Shown: positions 16,998-26,086 of the stretch, one piece after another
Layout: every line of letters starts with the position of its first letter
How positions within the stretch are numbered: the stretch's first letter is position 1
Assembly: GCA_913058185.1 (NCBI GenBank)
Contig: CAJXQX010000015.1
Coordinates: forward strand, 1 to 63,920
DNA: 63,920 nucleotides
Direction of reading: 5' to 3'
Source: an uncultured Verrucomicrobiota bacterium
GTDB taxonomy: Bacteria; Verrucomicrobiota; Verrucomicrobiia; Opitutales; Opitutaceae
Notes under the pieces: generated by a model
What the model was told of the DNA's origin: nothing
Seen by the model: the letters and a program-made list of their open reading frames with translations, nothing else
Database searches by the model: none
Program-made: the position numbers and the translations under genes

Positions 16998-19598
16998 ATG
17001 AATCCACGACTCTTTTTCATTAGCGCCTCCGTTTTGGCCGCTTCAGCGCTAAATGCCGTCGACCCGGATCCGCGCTACAACAGCTGGCTCACCAACCCCA
17101 GTGGCACCTACGCCCGCCTCTACGAGTCCACCACCGCTCAACTCGCGGGCACCGCCGTGACGACTTGGAGCCGCGGCCAGGGCACGCAATCCACGCCTAC
17201 CTACGCCGGCGTTAACCAAGTCTCCTACTCCGCCGACTGGGTCTACATTCGCGGGTCCGGTCTCGGCTTCCACACCATGGGGCCATGGTATCTCAACGCC
17301 GCTCAAACCCGCGACTTCCCCAGCTATCCCGGTAACACCGACGTGCTCTACCGCATTCCCCGCACGCCCTCTGTGCCAGCCACCAAAACCCAAACCAACC
17401 TCGGCGCCATTGGCTACTTCGTCGATGGCGTGGCCATGTTCGACAACACCGACTCGTTTTCCTACAGCACCAGCAACGCCGCCGACGCCAGTCCCGTCGC
17501 CTCATTCTCAGGCCGCGGCGATGGCGTTTGGAATCGCGACGCCTATGTGAACGAGGGAGTCACCTTCGATCCGGCCTTCGCTCACCAAGCCGGTTCGCTC
17601 TATCACTACCACGCCAACGCTCCCGCCCTTCGCTATCAACTCGGCGATAACGTCACCTACGATTCCTCCACCAAGACCTACGCCGAGGACTCCGCCAACG
17701 CATCCAAGCATTCACCTATCGTTGCCTGGACTCGCGACGGTTTTCCCGTCTATGGCCCCTACGGCTACGCCGAGGCCAACAACGCCAGCAGCGGCATCCG
17801 TCGCATGATTTCTGGTTACATCAAACGCGATGGCACGAGTGGCACGACCGATCTCAACTCCACCGGTCGCACCACGCTCCCCTCTTGGGCGGCCACTGCG
17901 CAAGACCGCAGCGCCACCCTCGCCGCCAGTGCACAAGGTCCCGCCGTCAGCACCACCTACGTCCTTGGCCACTACCTCGAAGACTACGACTACCTCGGCG
18001 ACCTGGGCCAAACCCAAGGCACCGACTTCGACCTCGACCTCTACAATGGTCGCACCTGCGTCAGCCCCGAGTTTCCTGATGGCACCTATGCTTATTTCCT
18101 TTCGGTGGAAACTGACGGCACGCCCAAATTTCCTTACATCATCGGTCGTTATTTTAATGGCTCTCCCACCGGGGATTCCGTCAACAGTATCAGCGAAACG
18201 GTGACAGAATACCTCCGCGCCGCGCCCACCGCCGATCTCGTCGTTTCCTCGACCACCAACGGCTCCGCCGTCGACGTCGCTTGGAACTCCGTCGAAGGGG
18301 CCACTTACCGCGTCGAGTCCTCCGCCGACCAATCGAATTGGACCACCCTCGCCGCCTCTGTCGCCAGCGCGGGACTCACCACCACTTACACCGCAACCCG
18401 GGCCGACTTCTACCGGGTGACCCTCGCCAGTATCGCCTCTTACGATACCTCCGGCACCAGTGGCACCGCCGTAGGCAGCACGGGCACGGTCGCCCACTCC
18501 ACCGATTCCACACCCGCTATCACGGCCAATCCGACCTCTCCTACCGTAGCCACGGATGGAAGCGTAACGCTATCCGTCAGCGCTTCGGGCACCGGCCCTC
18601 TAACTTACCAATGGGCGAAGGATGGCACCGACATCATCGGAGCAACTTCGTCGACCTACGCTATCACTGCTGCCGCCGCGACCGATGCCGGAAGCTACAC
18701 CGCCACCGTCACCAACGCCCTCGGCAGCACCACGAGCGTCGCTGGCGTGGTCTCGGTCACGAACATCGTCACGCCAAACCCAGTCACCCGGATCGTAAAT
18801 CTCTCCACTCGAGCCGAGGTCGGAGGAGAAGCAGGCACTCCTGTCATCGGCTTGGTAATTGGGGGCACGGGAACCAAGTCGATCCTTGCTCGATCCGTCG
18901 GCCCCACCCTTGAAAGCTACGGCGTCAGCGGCGTTCTCTCCGATCCTGAACTCAAACTTCAACGGTCATCCGACGATGTTGTCGTGGCCTATAACGACGA
19001 CTGGGGACTCGCGCCCAATAGTTCCAACATCGCGAGCGCCACCAGCACCTTGGGTGGATTTGAACTCACCACCGGCAGCTCCGACGCCGCCTGGTATGGG
19101 GATCTTGCCACGGGTGGCCACACCGCCCCGAGCCTCGATGATCGCGGCGAAGGCATCGTGCTGCTCGAAATCTACGATGCCGGTTCCGCGACTGATTCCG
19201 CTCAGTTCACCAACGCCTCCACTCGAGCTTGGGTAGGCACCGGCGATTCCATCCTGATCACGGGATTCGTGCTCGCGGGCACCGAATCACGCCAGGTGTT
19301 GCTACGGGCGGTCGGCCCCACTTTGACCGACTTTGGTGTCACCGGAGAGCTCACCGACCCATTCGCCAGTCTTTACACCGGAGAGACGCTGATCGGCAAC
19401 AATGACAATTGGGGCGACTCCCCGAACGCCACTCAAATAACAACTGCCGCATCGAACGCTGGAGCCTTTGCGCTGCCATCCGGAAGCGCCGACTCCGCCC
19501 TCCTAGTAGAGCTCGCGCCCGGCGCCTACACCCTGCAAGTCGGCGGAGTGAGTGCGGCCACGGGCACCGCGCTAGTGGAGGTATACTTGATCGACTAA
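16998..19598 (+). CDS. Secreted YHYH-domain protein with Ig-like domain and C-terminal repeats
   Basis: 866 residues: signal peptide (MNPRLFFISASVLAASALNA), a YHYH domain to about residue 395 with YHYH at 202-205 (SLYHYHANAPALRYQ) and SPIVAWTRDGFPVYGPYGYA, a fibronectin-like stretch, an immunoglobulin-like domain (GPLTYQWAKDGTDI, DAGSYTATVTNALG), then two copies of an Opitutales surface repeat (NLSTRAEVG...SILARSVGPTLESYGVSG and NASTRAWVG...VLLRAVGPTLTDFGVTG). The histidine motif suggests metal binding. It is divergent from the two-component genes, has its own CTTAAC box and a strong terminator, and is followed by the MbnP-MbnH fusion. Probably exposed at the cell surface; no enzymatic role is known. 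Confidence 0.9.
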   Translation: MNPRLFFISASVLAASALNAVDPDPRYNSWLTNPSGTYARLYESTTAQLAGTAVTTWSRGQGTQSTPTYAGVNQVSYSADWVYIRGSGLGFHTMGPWYLNAAQTRDFPSYPGNTDVLYRIPRTPSVPATKTQTNLGAIGYFVDGVAMFDNTDSFSYSTSNAADASPVASFSGRGDGVWNRDAYVNEGVTFDPAFAHQAGSLYHYHANAPALRYQLGDNVTYDSSTKTYAEDSANASKHSPIVAWTRDGFPVYGPYGYAEANNASSGIRRMISGYIKRDGTSGTTDLNSTGRTTLPSWAATAQDRSATLAASAQGPAVSTTYVLGHYLEDYDYLGDLGQTQGTDFDLDLYNGRTCVSPEFPDGTYAYFLSVETDGTPKFPYIIGRYFNGSPTGDSVNSISETVTEYLRAAPTADLVVSSTTNGSAVDVAWNSVEGATYRVESSADQSNWTTLAASVASAGLTTTYTATRADFYRVTLASIASYDTSGTSGTAVGSTGTVAHSTDSTPAITANPTSPTVATDGSVTLSVSASGTGPLTYQWAKDGTDIIGATSSTYAITAAAATDAGSYTATVTNALGSTTSVAGVVSVTNIVTPNPVTRIVNLSTRAEVGGEAGTPVIGLVIGGTGTKSILARSVGPTLESYGVSGVLSDPELKLQRSSDDVVVAYNDDWGLAPNSSNIASATSTLGGFELTTGSSDAAWYGDLATGGHTAPSLDDRGEGIVLLEIYDAGSATDSAQFTNASTRAWVGTGDSILITGFVLAGTESRQVLLRAVGPTLTDFGVTGELTDPFASLYTGETLIGNNDNWGDSPNATQITTAASNAGAFALPSGSADSALLVELAPGAYTLQVGGVSAATGTALVEVYLID

Positions 19599-19634
19599 CC
19601 CTCGATCCCTGCGGGATATTTTCGGGTGCTCTTC

Positions 19635-19671
19635 AACGCCCTCCGCGCCACCTAGCCGGAGGGCGTTTTTC
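19635..19671 (+). terminator. Rho-independent terminator of the YHYH gene
   Basis: Stem AACGCCCTCCG / CGGAGGGCGTT (11 bp) with an 11-base loop, followed by TTTTTC. It separates the YHYH transcript from the downstream fusion gene, which therefore needs its own promoter. Confidence 0.9.
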
Positions 19672-19681
19672 TTTACCCAGA

Positions 19682-19719
19682 CTTAACAAAACTCCCCCGC
19701 TCGTTCACATCCGCTTAAC
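19682..19719 (+). promoter_or_regulatory. CTTAAC boxes upstream of the MbnP-MbnH fusion gene
   Basis: CTTAAC at 19682-19687, and GTTCACATCCGCTTAAC at 19703-19719, an imperfect direct repeat with 11-bp period. TATGCT (19730) or CATAGT (19741) could be the -10. The leader to the start at 19942 would be about 200 nt and holds no other feature that I recognise. Confidence 0.5.
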
Positions 19720-19941
19720 CCGACTCCGGTATGCTCCCGGCATAGTTCGTCATCGACCTCACGTTTACCTGTCTTTACGCCCTGCTTGGTTGAGATCCTC
19801 TTCGCCAAGTAGCACGCCTCCCCTCCCTTCCATTGCGAGTCACTATCCTCAATTTCCTAGCGAACATCTCGGACTCATCCAAAGTCAGCGCGGATCGCTC
19901 CAGGTCGATCTCCGTCCTGCTTCCAACTCATCTTACGACGA

Positions 19942-21726
19942 GTGGCTCTCTCTTTCAAATCCGTGGCTAAACGACACCTAAAATTCCTCGAACGAGTTGG
20001 GCTCGTGGCATCCATCGTTATCACCGCGGCTACGGTAACCTCCGCGGCCAATGTCTCCCTAGATTTCGCATTCGGTTGGCAAAAAACTGCCATCACCGTA
20101 CCCTCGATGCCGGTCACCTCTCCAGCTGGCCAGACCCTCTCTATCACCAGAATTTCAGGGCTTATCTCTGAGATCGAACTCGTCCGCGCCGACGGCATCA
20201 GTGTGCAACTCACCGGCCAATACGGTTTCTTCGACGCCGCAGACCCCACGCGCCACAACGTCGCCCTTCACAGCGTGCCGGTCGGAGACTACACCGGCAT
20301 GAATCTCCGCGTGGGCGTCGCACCCGAGCCCAACCATTCCGACCCCAGCCTCTGGCCTGCCGGGCATCCGCTCAATCCCATCACCAATAGCCTGCACTGG
20401 GACTGGACCGGCGGTTACGTTTTCCTCGCGATCGAAGGCCACTACGCCAACTCCGCCACCGCGCCTCGCGAGGACGGGTTCTCCTTCCACCTCGCCACCG
20501 ACGAGCTCCCGCTCCCCGTTCGTTTCTCTCAACCCTTTTCCATCAACGGAGACAGCAGTATCCCGCTGCTGTTTGATGTGGCTGATCTTCTCGGTGACCT
20601 CCACCTCGATCCCGCTGCCGATACCACAACCACCCACTCCCGCGAAGACGATACCCTCGCCCCAATTCTCGCCGCTGCCGTCGGACCCTCCTTCTGGTTC
20701 GGTAACGCCGTCGCCGCCAAGCTGACTCAATCCGAAACCCAAGATTTAGAATCTGAAATCGCCGCCGCCAAACCCTTGCCATTCCCGATCCCCGCCGGTT
20801 GGCCCCAACCTGCTCTCCCGCACGACAACGCTCCCACTGCACCGGGGGTCGCTCTCGGCGAAAAACTCTTTCAGGATTCCCGCCTCTCGGGCGACTCCAC
20901 CCAGTCCTGCGCCGACTGCCACCAGAGCACCTTCGCTCTCGCAGATGACACCGCCTTCAGTCTCGGCATTCACGGCAAACCCGGCACACGCAACGCCATG
21001 CCGCTCTTCAATCTCGCCTGGTCTCCCGACTTCGCTTGGGACGGTTCTCAACCTCGTATTCGCGATCAATCCATCGCCGCGATGACCCACCCCATTGAAA
21101 TGGATGGTGACCCCGCTGAAGTCGTGGCAGCCCTCGCCCCAGACGAATCTCTTCAAGCCGCTGTCGCCGCCGCGTTTGGCGACACCGCCATCACCGTCGA
21201 GCGCATCGGCCTCGCCCTTGAACAGTTTCTCCTCACCGAAATTTCGGCCAACTCCCGCTTCGATCAATCCCTCCGCGGTGAAGTCGAACTCACCGCCACC
21301 GAGCTCCATGGTTTGGAGCTCTTCAATACCGAATTTGATCCCCGCCGTGAACAATTCGGAGCCGACTGCTTTCACTGCCACGGCGGCGGGCTCTTCACCG
21401 ACTTCGGTCACAAAAACAACGGCCTCGATCTCGTATCCATCGATCAAGGACGCAAACTCGTTACGAACTCCGACGCCGACGCCGGAAAATTCAAGACTCC
21501 GTCTCTGCGCAATATTGCGCTCACTGCGCCTTACATGCACGACGGCCGATTCGCTACCCTAGAGGAGGTCATCAATCACTACACCAGAGGCGTAGAGCGT
21601 GCCCCTCAACTTGATCCCAACCTTGCCAAACACCCCGGCCCCGGCGTCCCTTTGAGCCGCGAAGATCGCGCCGCCCTAATCGCGTTTCTCGAAACCCTCA
21701 CCGACTCCAAATTCACTGCCAAATAG
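19942..21726 (+). CDS. Fused MbnP-like copper-binding domain and MbnH/MauG-like di-heme peroxidase
   Basis: 594 residues. Signal-like N-terminus, then an MbnP-type domain (about 37-215): VSLDFAFGWQ with W46, VGDYTGMNLRVGVAPEPNHS, LNPITNSLHWDWTGGYVFLA and FSFHLATDELPLP. Then a cytochrome c peroxidase/MauG-like domain with two heme sites: CADCH at 323 and CFHCH at 476, with GEKLFQDSRLSGDSTQSCAD, GKPGTRNAMPLFNLAW and PSLRNIALTAPYMHDGRF. In known pairs the separate enzyme MbnH oxidises a Trp of MbnP to kynurenine and MbnP binds copper; here both are one chain, so modification in cis is inferred. Start GTG 19942 is tentative (GTG 19963 possible). Periplasmic or outer surface. Confidence 0.88.
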   Translation: MALSFKSVAKRHLKFLERVGLVASIVITAATVTSAANVSLDFAFGWQKTAITVPSMPVTSPAGQTLSITRISGLISEIELVRADGISVQLTGQYGFFDAADPTRHNVALHSVPVGDYTGMNLRVGVAPEPNHSDPSLWPAGHPLNPITNSLHWDWTGGYVFLAIEGHYANSATAPREDGFSFHLATDELPLPVRFSQPFSINGDSSIPLLFDVADLLGDLHLDPAADTTTTHSREDDTLAPILAAAVGPSFWFGNAVAAKLTQSETQDLESEIAAAKPLPFPIPAGWPQPALPHDNAPTAPGVALGEKLFQDSRLSGDSTQSCADCHQSTFALADDTAFSLGIHGKPGTRNAMPLFNLAWSPDFAWDGSQPRIRDQSIAAMTHPIEMDGDPAEVVAALAPDESLQAAVAAAFGDTAITVERIGLALEQFLLTEISANSRFDQSLRGEVELTATELHGLELFNTEFDPRREQFGADCFHCHGGGLFTDFGHKNNGLDLVSIDQGRKLVTNSDADAGKFKTPSLRNIALTAPYMHDGRFATLEEVINHYTRGVERAPQLDPNLAKHPGPGVPLSREDRAALIAFLETLTDSKFTAK

Positions 21727-21812
21727 TCGACCGCCCCACCCTTGGTTCCTCACTCGTTCTCATTCTCGTTCTCGCCGTTTTTTAGCTCCATCGCCCTCCA
21801 GCTTTACTCCGC

Positions 21813-21851
21813 CTTAACAATAAACCGCCTCGGCCTTAATCTTCGCTTAAC
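21813..21851 (+). promoter_or_regulatory. Phased CTTAAC boxes after the fusion gene
   Basis: CTTAAC at 21813, CTTAAT at 21835 and CTTAAC at 21846; starts differ by 22 and 11 bp, so all three lie on one helix face. A strong terminator stands about 75 bp downstream, so any transcript started here would be a short RNA unless it reads through. Confidence 0.5.
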
Positions 21852-21923
21852 GCCCTCGGCCTAAACTCGTTTTCGAAGTTGGAAAAAACCTAACCGTCAA
21901 TCCGACTTCATGATATCAATATC

Positions 21924-21961
21924 CCCGTCTGTGAGATGGCCCTCTCACAGGCGGGTTTTTT
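21924..21961 (+). terminator. Strong rho-independent terminator
   Basis: 13-bp stem (CCCGTCTGTGAGA / TCTCACAGGCGGG, one G-T pair), 6-base loop and six T. It may end the fusion-gene transcript or a short RNA begun at the phased CTTAAC boxes. The 301-bp gap 21727-22027 holds nothing else I recognise. Confidence 0.9.
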
Positions 21962-22027
21962 GTGCTTCAGAACATTCACCGATACCCTGAGCTCGCCTAT
22001 TCACCTCCCTTGTGACACGATTACGTC

Positions 22028-22786
22028 ATGACTCGGTTTCATCCCAAACGAACAATCCAATCTCGCTCGAGCTCCTTGTTACTCGCGAGCGTGGGTGCGG
22101 TTCTAATGTGCGCTTCAGCGATGGCCCAAGATACCAATATCCAAGTTCAAGGAACCTTGGAGGCTCTGATCCCCTCGAGTCTACGTTCGCTGCATATTGA
22201 TAAGCCTTACGTTGATTTCAGAATCGATCTCGGGGCCGACGGCACGCTGTTCGACGCCATGCCCATCAAATCCAATCACCGCGAACTGCTGCCAGCTGCT
22301 CACGAAGTATTGCAATCCGTGACCCTCATTCCTGCCACCAAAGACGGCCGACCCATCCGGAAGCGCGCCAAAATTCGTGTCTCATTTTACGATGCTGAGC
22401 AACGCGCGTGGCGCAGCGGGGCCAGCATGTCCCCATTTGGCGACACCCCCGCCGATGCCGCCCGCCGGCGGATATACGCCAATTCAGCGAGTAGCTACTT
22501 TTACGATATCAGCGATGAAGCAGAACTCGACAGTCCCCTCACCCAGCTGCTCGCCCGCCGCCGCATTTACAGCTCACAAGAAGGCGTGAAGACCCAAGGG
22601 AAATGTTTGGTCGAATTCTACATTGGCCCCAACGGGCGAGCCCGGTTTCCCCGCGCCATCGAAAGCGACAGCAACGACGTTGCGATCAGCGCCGCGCTAA
22701 CGTTACTGAAAACCCGTTTCACGCCCCCGCGCAAAAACGGCAAACCTACTTACGTCATGATCCAACAGGATTTCGAGTTCCGCTAG
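22028..22786 (+). CDS. Secreted protein with TonB-like C-terminal domain
   Basis: 252 residues with a signal peptide ending SAMAQ. The C-terminus (about 185-252) resembles the TonB/TolA energy-transduction fold: [49 protein letters not shown]. Because the protein is exported rather than anchored by a TonB-type N-terminal helix with a Pro-rich stalk, it is not a standard TonB. The middle holds a partly similar unit ([20 protein letters not shown]), so the protein may have two such domains. The last bases overlap the convergent asnS stop by 4 bp. Function unknown. Confidence 0.7.
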   Translation: MTRFHPKRTIQSRSSSLLLASVGAVLMCASAMAQDTNIQVQGTLEALIPSSLRSLHIDKPYVDFRIDLGADGTLFDAMPIKSNHRELLPAAHEVLQSVTLIPATKDGRPIRKRAKIRVSFYDAEQRAWRSGASMSPFGDTPADAARRRIYANSASSYFYDISDEAELDSPLTQLLARRRIYSSQEGVKTQGKCLVEFYIGPNGRARFPRAIESDSNDVAISAALTLLKTRFTPPRKNGKPTYVMIQQDFEFR

Positions 22787-24174
22787 AACTCGGCGTTACC
22801 TGGAGTGCGGGCGAAGGGAATCACGTCACGGATGTTGGCCATGCCGGTAACGAACATGAGCATGCGCTCAAAGCCCAGACCGAAACCCGAATGCGGCACA
22901 CTACCGTAGCGGCGGAGATCGAGATACCACTTGTATTCTTCTTTGTTCAGTCCGTGGCGATCCATGTTGGCTTCGAGCACATCAAGGCGCTCTTCACGTT
23001 GGCTTCCACCCACGATCTCGCCGATTCCCGGCACGAGCACATCCATCGCAGTGACGGTTTTATCGTCATCATTTAAGCGCATGTAGAAGGGCTTAATTTC
23101 TTTCGGGTAATTGTAGACGGTCACCGGACACTTGAAGTGTTCCTCGGCGAGAAAGCGTTCGTGCTCGGATTGGAGATTTTCGCCCCACTTGACCGAGGTC
23201 TCCCACTCGCGACCACTCGCCAGTATGATGTCCATTGCCTCGGTGTAGCTCACGCGCTGAAACGGACGCTCCAGCACGAACTTGAGCCGCTCAAGTAGGC
23301 CTTTATCCACAAACTTACCGAAGATCGCGAGGTCGTCCGCACAGTGCTCCAAGACATCAGCGATGAGGTATTTCACGAACTCCTCCGCGAGGTCCATGTT
23401 CCCCTGCAGATCGGTGAACGCCATCTCTGGCTCGATCATCCAAAACTCACTCGCATGACGGGAGGTGTTGGAGTTCTCGGCCCGAAATGTCGGTCCAAAC
23501 GTGTAGACGTTGCCCAACGCACAGGCGAAGACCTCAGCTTCAAGTTGACCGGAGACGGTCAAGTAAGTCGGACGCGCGAAGAAATCCTGCCCGTAGTCAA
23601 TTGCGCCGTCTTCGGTCTTCGGCGGGTTAGCTGGATCGAGGGTGGAAACGCGGAACAGCTCGCCCGCTCCTTCGCAGTCGCTCGCCGTCACGATAGGCGT
23701 GTGCACGTGAACAAATCCACGATCCTGATAAAATTGATGCACTGCGAAGGACAAACGACTGCGCACCCGGAACACCGCGCCAAACAAATTTGCCCGCGGC
23801 CGCAGGTGAGCAATTTCCCGCAAAAACTCCATCGAGTGCCCTTTCTTTTGCAGCGGGTAACTTGCATCGGCGGCCCCGACCAAAGTGACCTCGGTGGCCT
23901 TCACTTCCCAGGACTGCCCCCCTCCCTTTGATGCCACCAATTCACCCTTCACGGAAACCGCCGCACCCGTGGTGATTTGCTGCACCGTATCCACATAGTT
24001 TGGCAACTCGGCATCCGCGATCACCTGGAGGTTTTTCAGGCAGGAGCCATCGTTGATTTCAATAAAGGAAAATGCTTTGGCATCACGACGCGTCCGCACC
24101 CAACCATTAACGAGAATGGTGTCGGTGGATTCGGTCGCGCCGAGGGCAGCTTTGACGGAGGTGGCTTTAAACAT
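22783..24174 (-). CDS. asnS: Asparaginyl-tRNA synthetase
   Basis: 463 residues from [12 protein letters not shown]; the ATG at 24174 fits the family N-terminus, while the upstream frame start does not. An OB-fold anticodon-binding domain ([20 protein letters not shown]) is followed by a class II catalytic core: [20 protein letters not shown], motif 2 [20 protein letters not shown], and motif 3 [15 protein letters not shown]. AsnS charges tRNA-Asn with asparagine in the cytosol. Length and motifs are complete. Two perfect palindromes lie upstream in the divergent region shared with the YqhD-like gene, though their spacing makes regulation of the latter more likely. Confidence 0.97.
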   Translation of the reverse strand: MFKATSVKAALGATESTDTILVNGWVRTRRDAKAFSFIEINDGSCLKNLQVIADAELPNYVDTVQQITTGAAVSVKGELVASKGGGQSWEVKATEVTLVGAADASYPLQKKGHSMEFLREIAHLRPRANLFGAVFRVRSRLSFAVHQFYQDRGFVHVHTPIVTASDCEGAGELFRVSTLDPANPPKTEDGAIDYGQDFFARPTYLTVSGQLEAEVFACALGNVYTFGPTFRAENSNTSRHASEFWMIEPEMAFTDLQGNMDLAEEFVKYLIADVLEHCADDLAIFGKFVDKGLLERLKFVLERPFQRVSYTEAMDIILASGREWETSVKWGENLQSEHERFLAEEHFKCPVTVYNYPKEIKPFYMRLNDDDKTVTAMDVLVPGIGEIVGGSQREERLDVLEANMDRHGLNKEEYKWYLDLRRYGSVPHSGFGLGFERMLMFVTGMANIRDVIPFARTPGNAEF

Positions 24175-24242
24175 GCTCACCACCCAACGCTCCCTCTCCG
24201 GACTCGCAAACCGAAAGATCACAACCGATCCACAGAACCCCC

Positions 24243-24265
24243 ACTTTAACCATATTGGTTAAAGT
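24243..24265. promoter_or_regulatory. Palindromic operator 1
   Basis: Perfect inverted repeat, arms ACTTTAACCA / TGGTTAAAGT around TAT. It lies 69 bp before asnS and 185 bp before the YqhD-like start. Its centre is 65 bp from operator 2, which shares the AACTTTAACC arm. Confidence 0.7.
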
Positions 24266-24306
24266 ACTCCTCGGGGATCGCTCCGTTAACCGAACCATGA
24301 TATTTC

Positions 24307-24331
24307 AACTTTAACCAATATGGTTAAAGTT
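24307..24331. promoter_or_regulatory. Palindromic operator 2
   Basis: Perfect inverted repeat, arms AACTTTAACC / GGTTAAAGTT around AATAT. Same core as operator 1. Two identical cores at 65 bp suggest cooperative or looping repression or activation; the binding protein is unknown and no regulator gene lies next to it. Confidence 0.7.
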
Positions 24332-24449
24332 CCACGGGGTAACGAGCGGAATTGGGGTGCTGAATAGGGAAAGAGAGGAACGGTTGGGGGCATCATTTAG
24401 CGGGGTGCCGCTTGCCGGGATATGGGTTTGCGCTACAGTTTCTCTACCC

Positions 24450-25607
24450 ATGGAGAACTTTACCTTTCACAACCCAACCCGGATCCACTTTGGCCGTGGC
24501 CAAATCGAAAAGATCAGCTCGGAGATCCCCGTCGACGCTAGGGTCCTACTCCTCGCGGGCGGTGGTTCAATCAAGGCCAATGGCGTCTACGACCAGGTAA
24601 AAACCGCCCTCGGCGAACGCACGGTTCACGAGCACTGGGGCGTCGAGGCCAACCCCGACTACGATACGCTGATGCCGGCGGTTAAGATTTGCCGAACCGA
24701 GCACATTGATTGGGTGCTCGCGGTAGGCGGCGGTTCGGTGCTCGACGGCGCGAAGTTCGTTTGCGCCGCGGTGCCCTACGACGGCGATCCTTGGTCCTTG
24801 GTCGAAGACTTCGGCAGTTCCATCACCTCTGCCCTGCCTCTCGGCACGGTGCTGACGCTCCCCGCCACCGGCTCCGAAGCCAACTCGGCTTCGGTGATCA
24901 GCCGTCGGGCGATGAGCCTGAAGTTGCCGTTCATGAGTCCGTTCGTGTTTCCGAAATTTTCCGTGCTCGATCCTGAGGCCACATTTTCGCTCCCCCCTCG
25001 CCAAGTGGCCAACGGGATCGGCGATGCGTTCTGCCACGTGATCGAACAATACCTTACCTACCCGACTAACGCAGCGGTGCAGGACGAATTTGCCGAGTCA
25101 ATCTGCCGTGTTTTGATCGAGATCGGCCCCAAAACTCTAGCTGACCCTAAGGACTACGACGCCCGCGCCAATCTCGTGTGGGCCGCGACTTGCGCGCTGC
25201 AAGGCATCGTGGGCACAGGCGTTCCTCACGACTGGTCGAGCCACATGATCGGTCACGAACTCACGGCGCTTCATGGGATCGATCACGCCCGCACCTTGGC
25301 GATTGTTATGCCCAATTTACTCGATGCCCAGCGGGTCACTAAACGCGAAAAACTTCTGCAATACGCCGAACGCGTTTGGCAGATCACCGAGGGAGATGAC
25401 GAAGCTCGTATTTCCGCGGCGATCCAACACACCCGGGAATTCTATGAATCACTGGGTATTCCCACTCGTCTGCAGGACTACGAACTGACGGCCGATGTAG
25501 CACCGGTGATCGCAGCTCGTCTGGCGGGTCGTGGTATGGGTGCGATCGGTGAACGGGGTGACCTCACTCCCGAACGCATCGAAGCCATTCTCCGCGCGGC
25601 AGCCTAA
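24450..25607 (+). CDS. Iron-containing alcohol dehydrogenase (YqhD/BdhA type)
   Basis: 385 residues starting MENFTFHNPTRIHFGRGQIE, the typical YqhD opening; an upstream frame start at 24357 would add an unlikely 31 residues. NAD(P)-binding GGGS at 93-96 and LTLPATGSEANSASVISRR, metal ligands D192 and H196 in GIGDAFCHVIEQY, and two further His in SHMIGHELTALHGIDHARTL. YqhD-like enzymes reduce short aldehydes with NADPH and act in butanol formation or aldehyde detoxification. The two palindromic operators directly upstream point to specific control, perhaps by aldehyde or redox stress (inference). Confidence 0.92.
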   Translation: MENFTFHNPTRIHFGRGQIEKISSEIPVDARVLLLAGGGSIKANGVYDQVKTALGERTVHEHWGVEANPDYDTLMPAVKICRTEHIDWVLAVGGGSVLDGAKFVCAAVPYDGDPWSLVEDFGSSITSALPLGTVLTLPATGSEANSASVISRRAMSLKLPFMSPFVFPKFSVLDPEATFSLPPRQVANGIGDAFCHVIEQYLTYPTNAAVQDEFAESICRVLIEIGPKTLADPKDYDARANLVWAATCALQGIVGTGVPHDWSSHMIGHELTALHGIDHARTLAIVMPNLLDAQRVTKREKLLQYAERVWQITEGDDEARISAAIQHTREFYESLGIPTRLQDYELTADVAPVIAARLAGRGMGAIGERGDLTPERIEAILRAAA

Positions 25608-25648
25608 ACATTTTACCGACGAGCCGCCCGCTAAATGCGAGGGAAGGC

Positions 25649-26086
25649 TCAATAACGTTTCCCGACGACAGCGCCCGTCCGATCTTTAAATATCACCAAG
25701 TTCCGCTCGGCATCAACGCGGTCAAAAGTAATGCCGAACTGAGCATTAACCGAGTCTCCCTGTTCGACCAAAATACTGTTGATGAAGGCTCGAGGTCTAC
25801 TGCCTTCGCGCACCCCGCTGATGACCGCGCTACTTACCCAGACTTGGACGTCTTGCGATGGCAAAGCTGCGGTCGGTGGGACCGGAGTTGCTGGTGCGGT
25901 ATCGACCGTGACTTCGGGAGTATCAGTCACTGGCACCTCCGCCGGCGCCTCTTGATCACCTAAGGCGGTGTTGACTGCATCGGCCACTTCTTCTTGTGAA
26001 GCCGCAGCGTCCTGTGCTTTTTGAATGAGTTTACCCGCAGTTGAGCGGGGACCAGCCGGCTCAGCGACTAGGTTCAGCAGGTGTCA
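25649..26086 (-). CDS. C-terminal periplasmic part of a frameshifted membrane protein
   Basis: Third piece of the gene 25649-27027. In this frame LVAEPAGPRSTAGKLIQKAQ leads to ADAVNTALGDQ, an Ala/Pro/Val linker, and a compact C-terminal domain: DVQVWVSSAVISGVREGSRP, SILVEQGDSVNAQFGITFDR and LVIFKDRTGAVVGKRY. That domain resembles small beta domains in PilP/GspC-like proteins. The only start codon for a free-standing product is the GTG at 25987, which would omit part of the linker. It joins the middle piece if one base near 26080 is removed. Confidence 0.6.

Noticed and set aside
17712-18497. Long Gly-rich minus-strand open frame
   Set aside because: Antisense of the YHYH gene; GC-rich codon bias leaves few stops there.
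20746-21540. 264-codon minus-strand frame
   Set aside because: Antisense of the di-heme domain; no start signal or domain.
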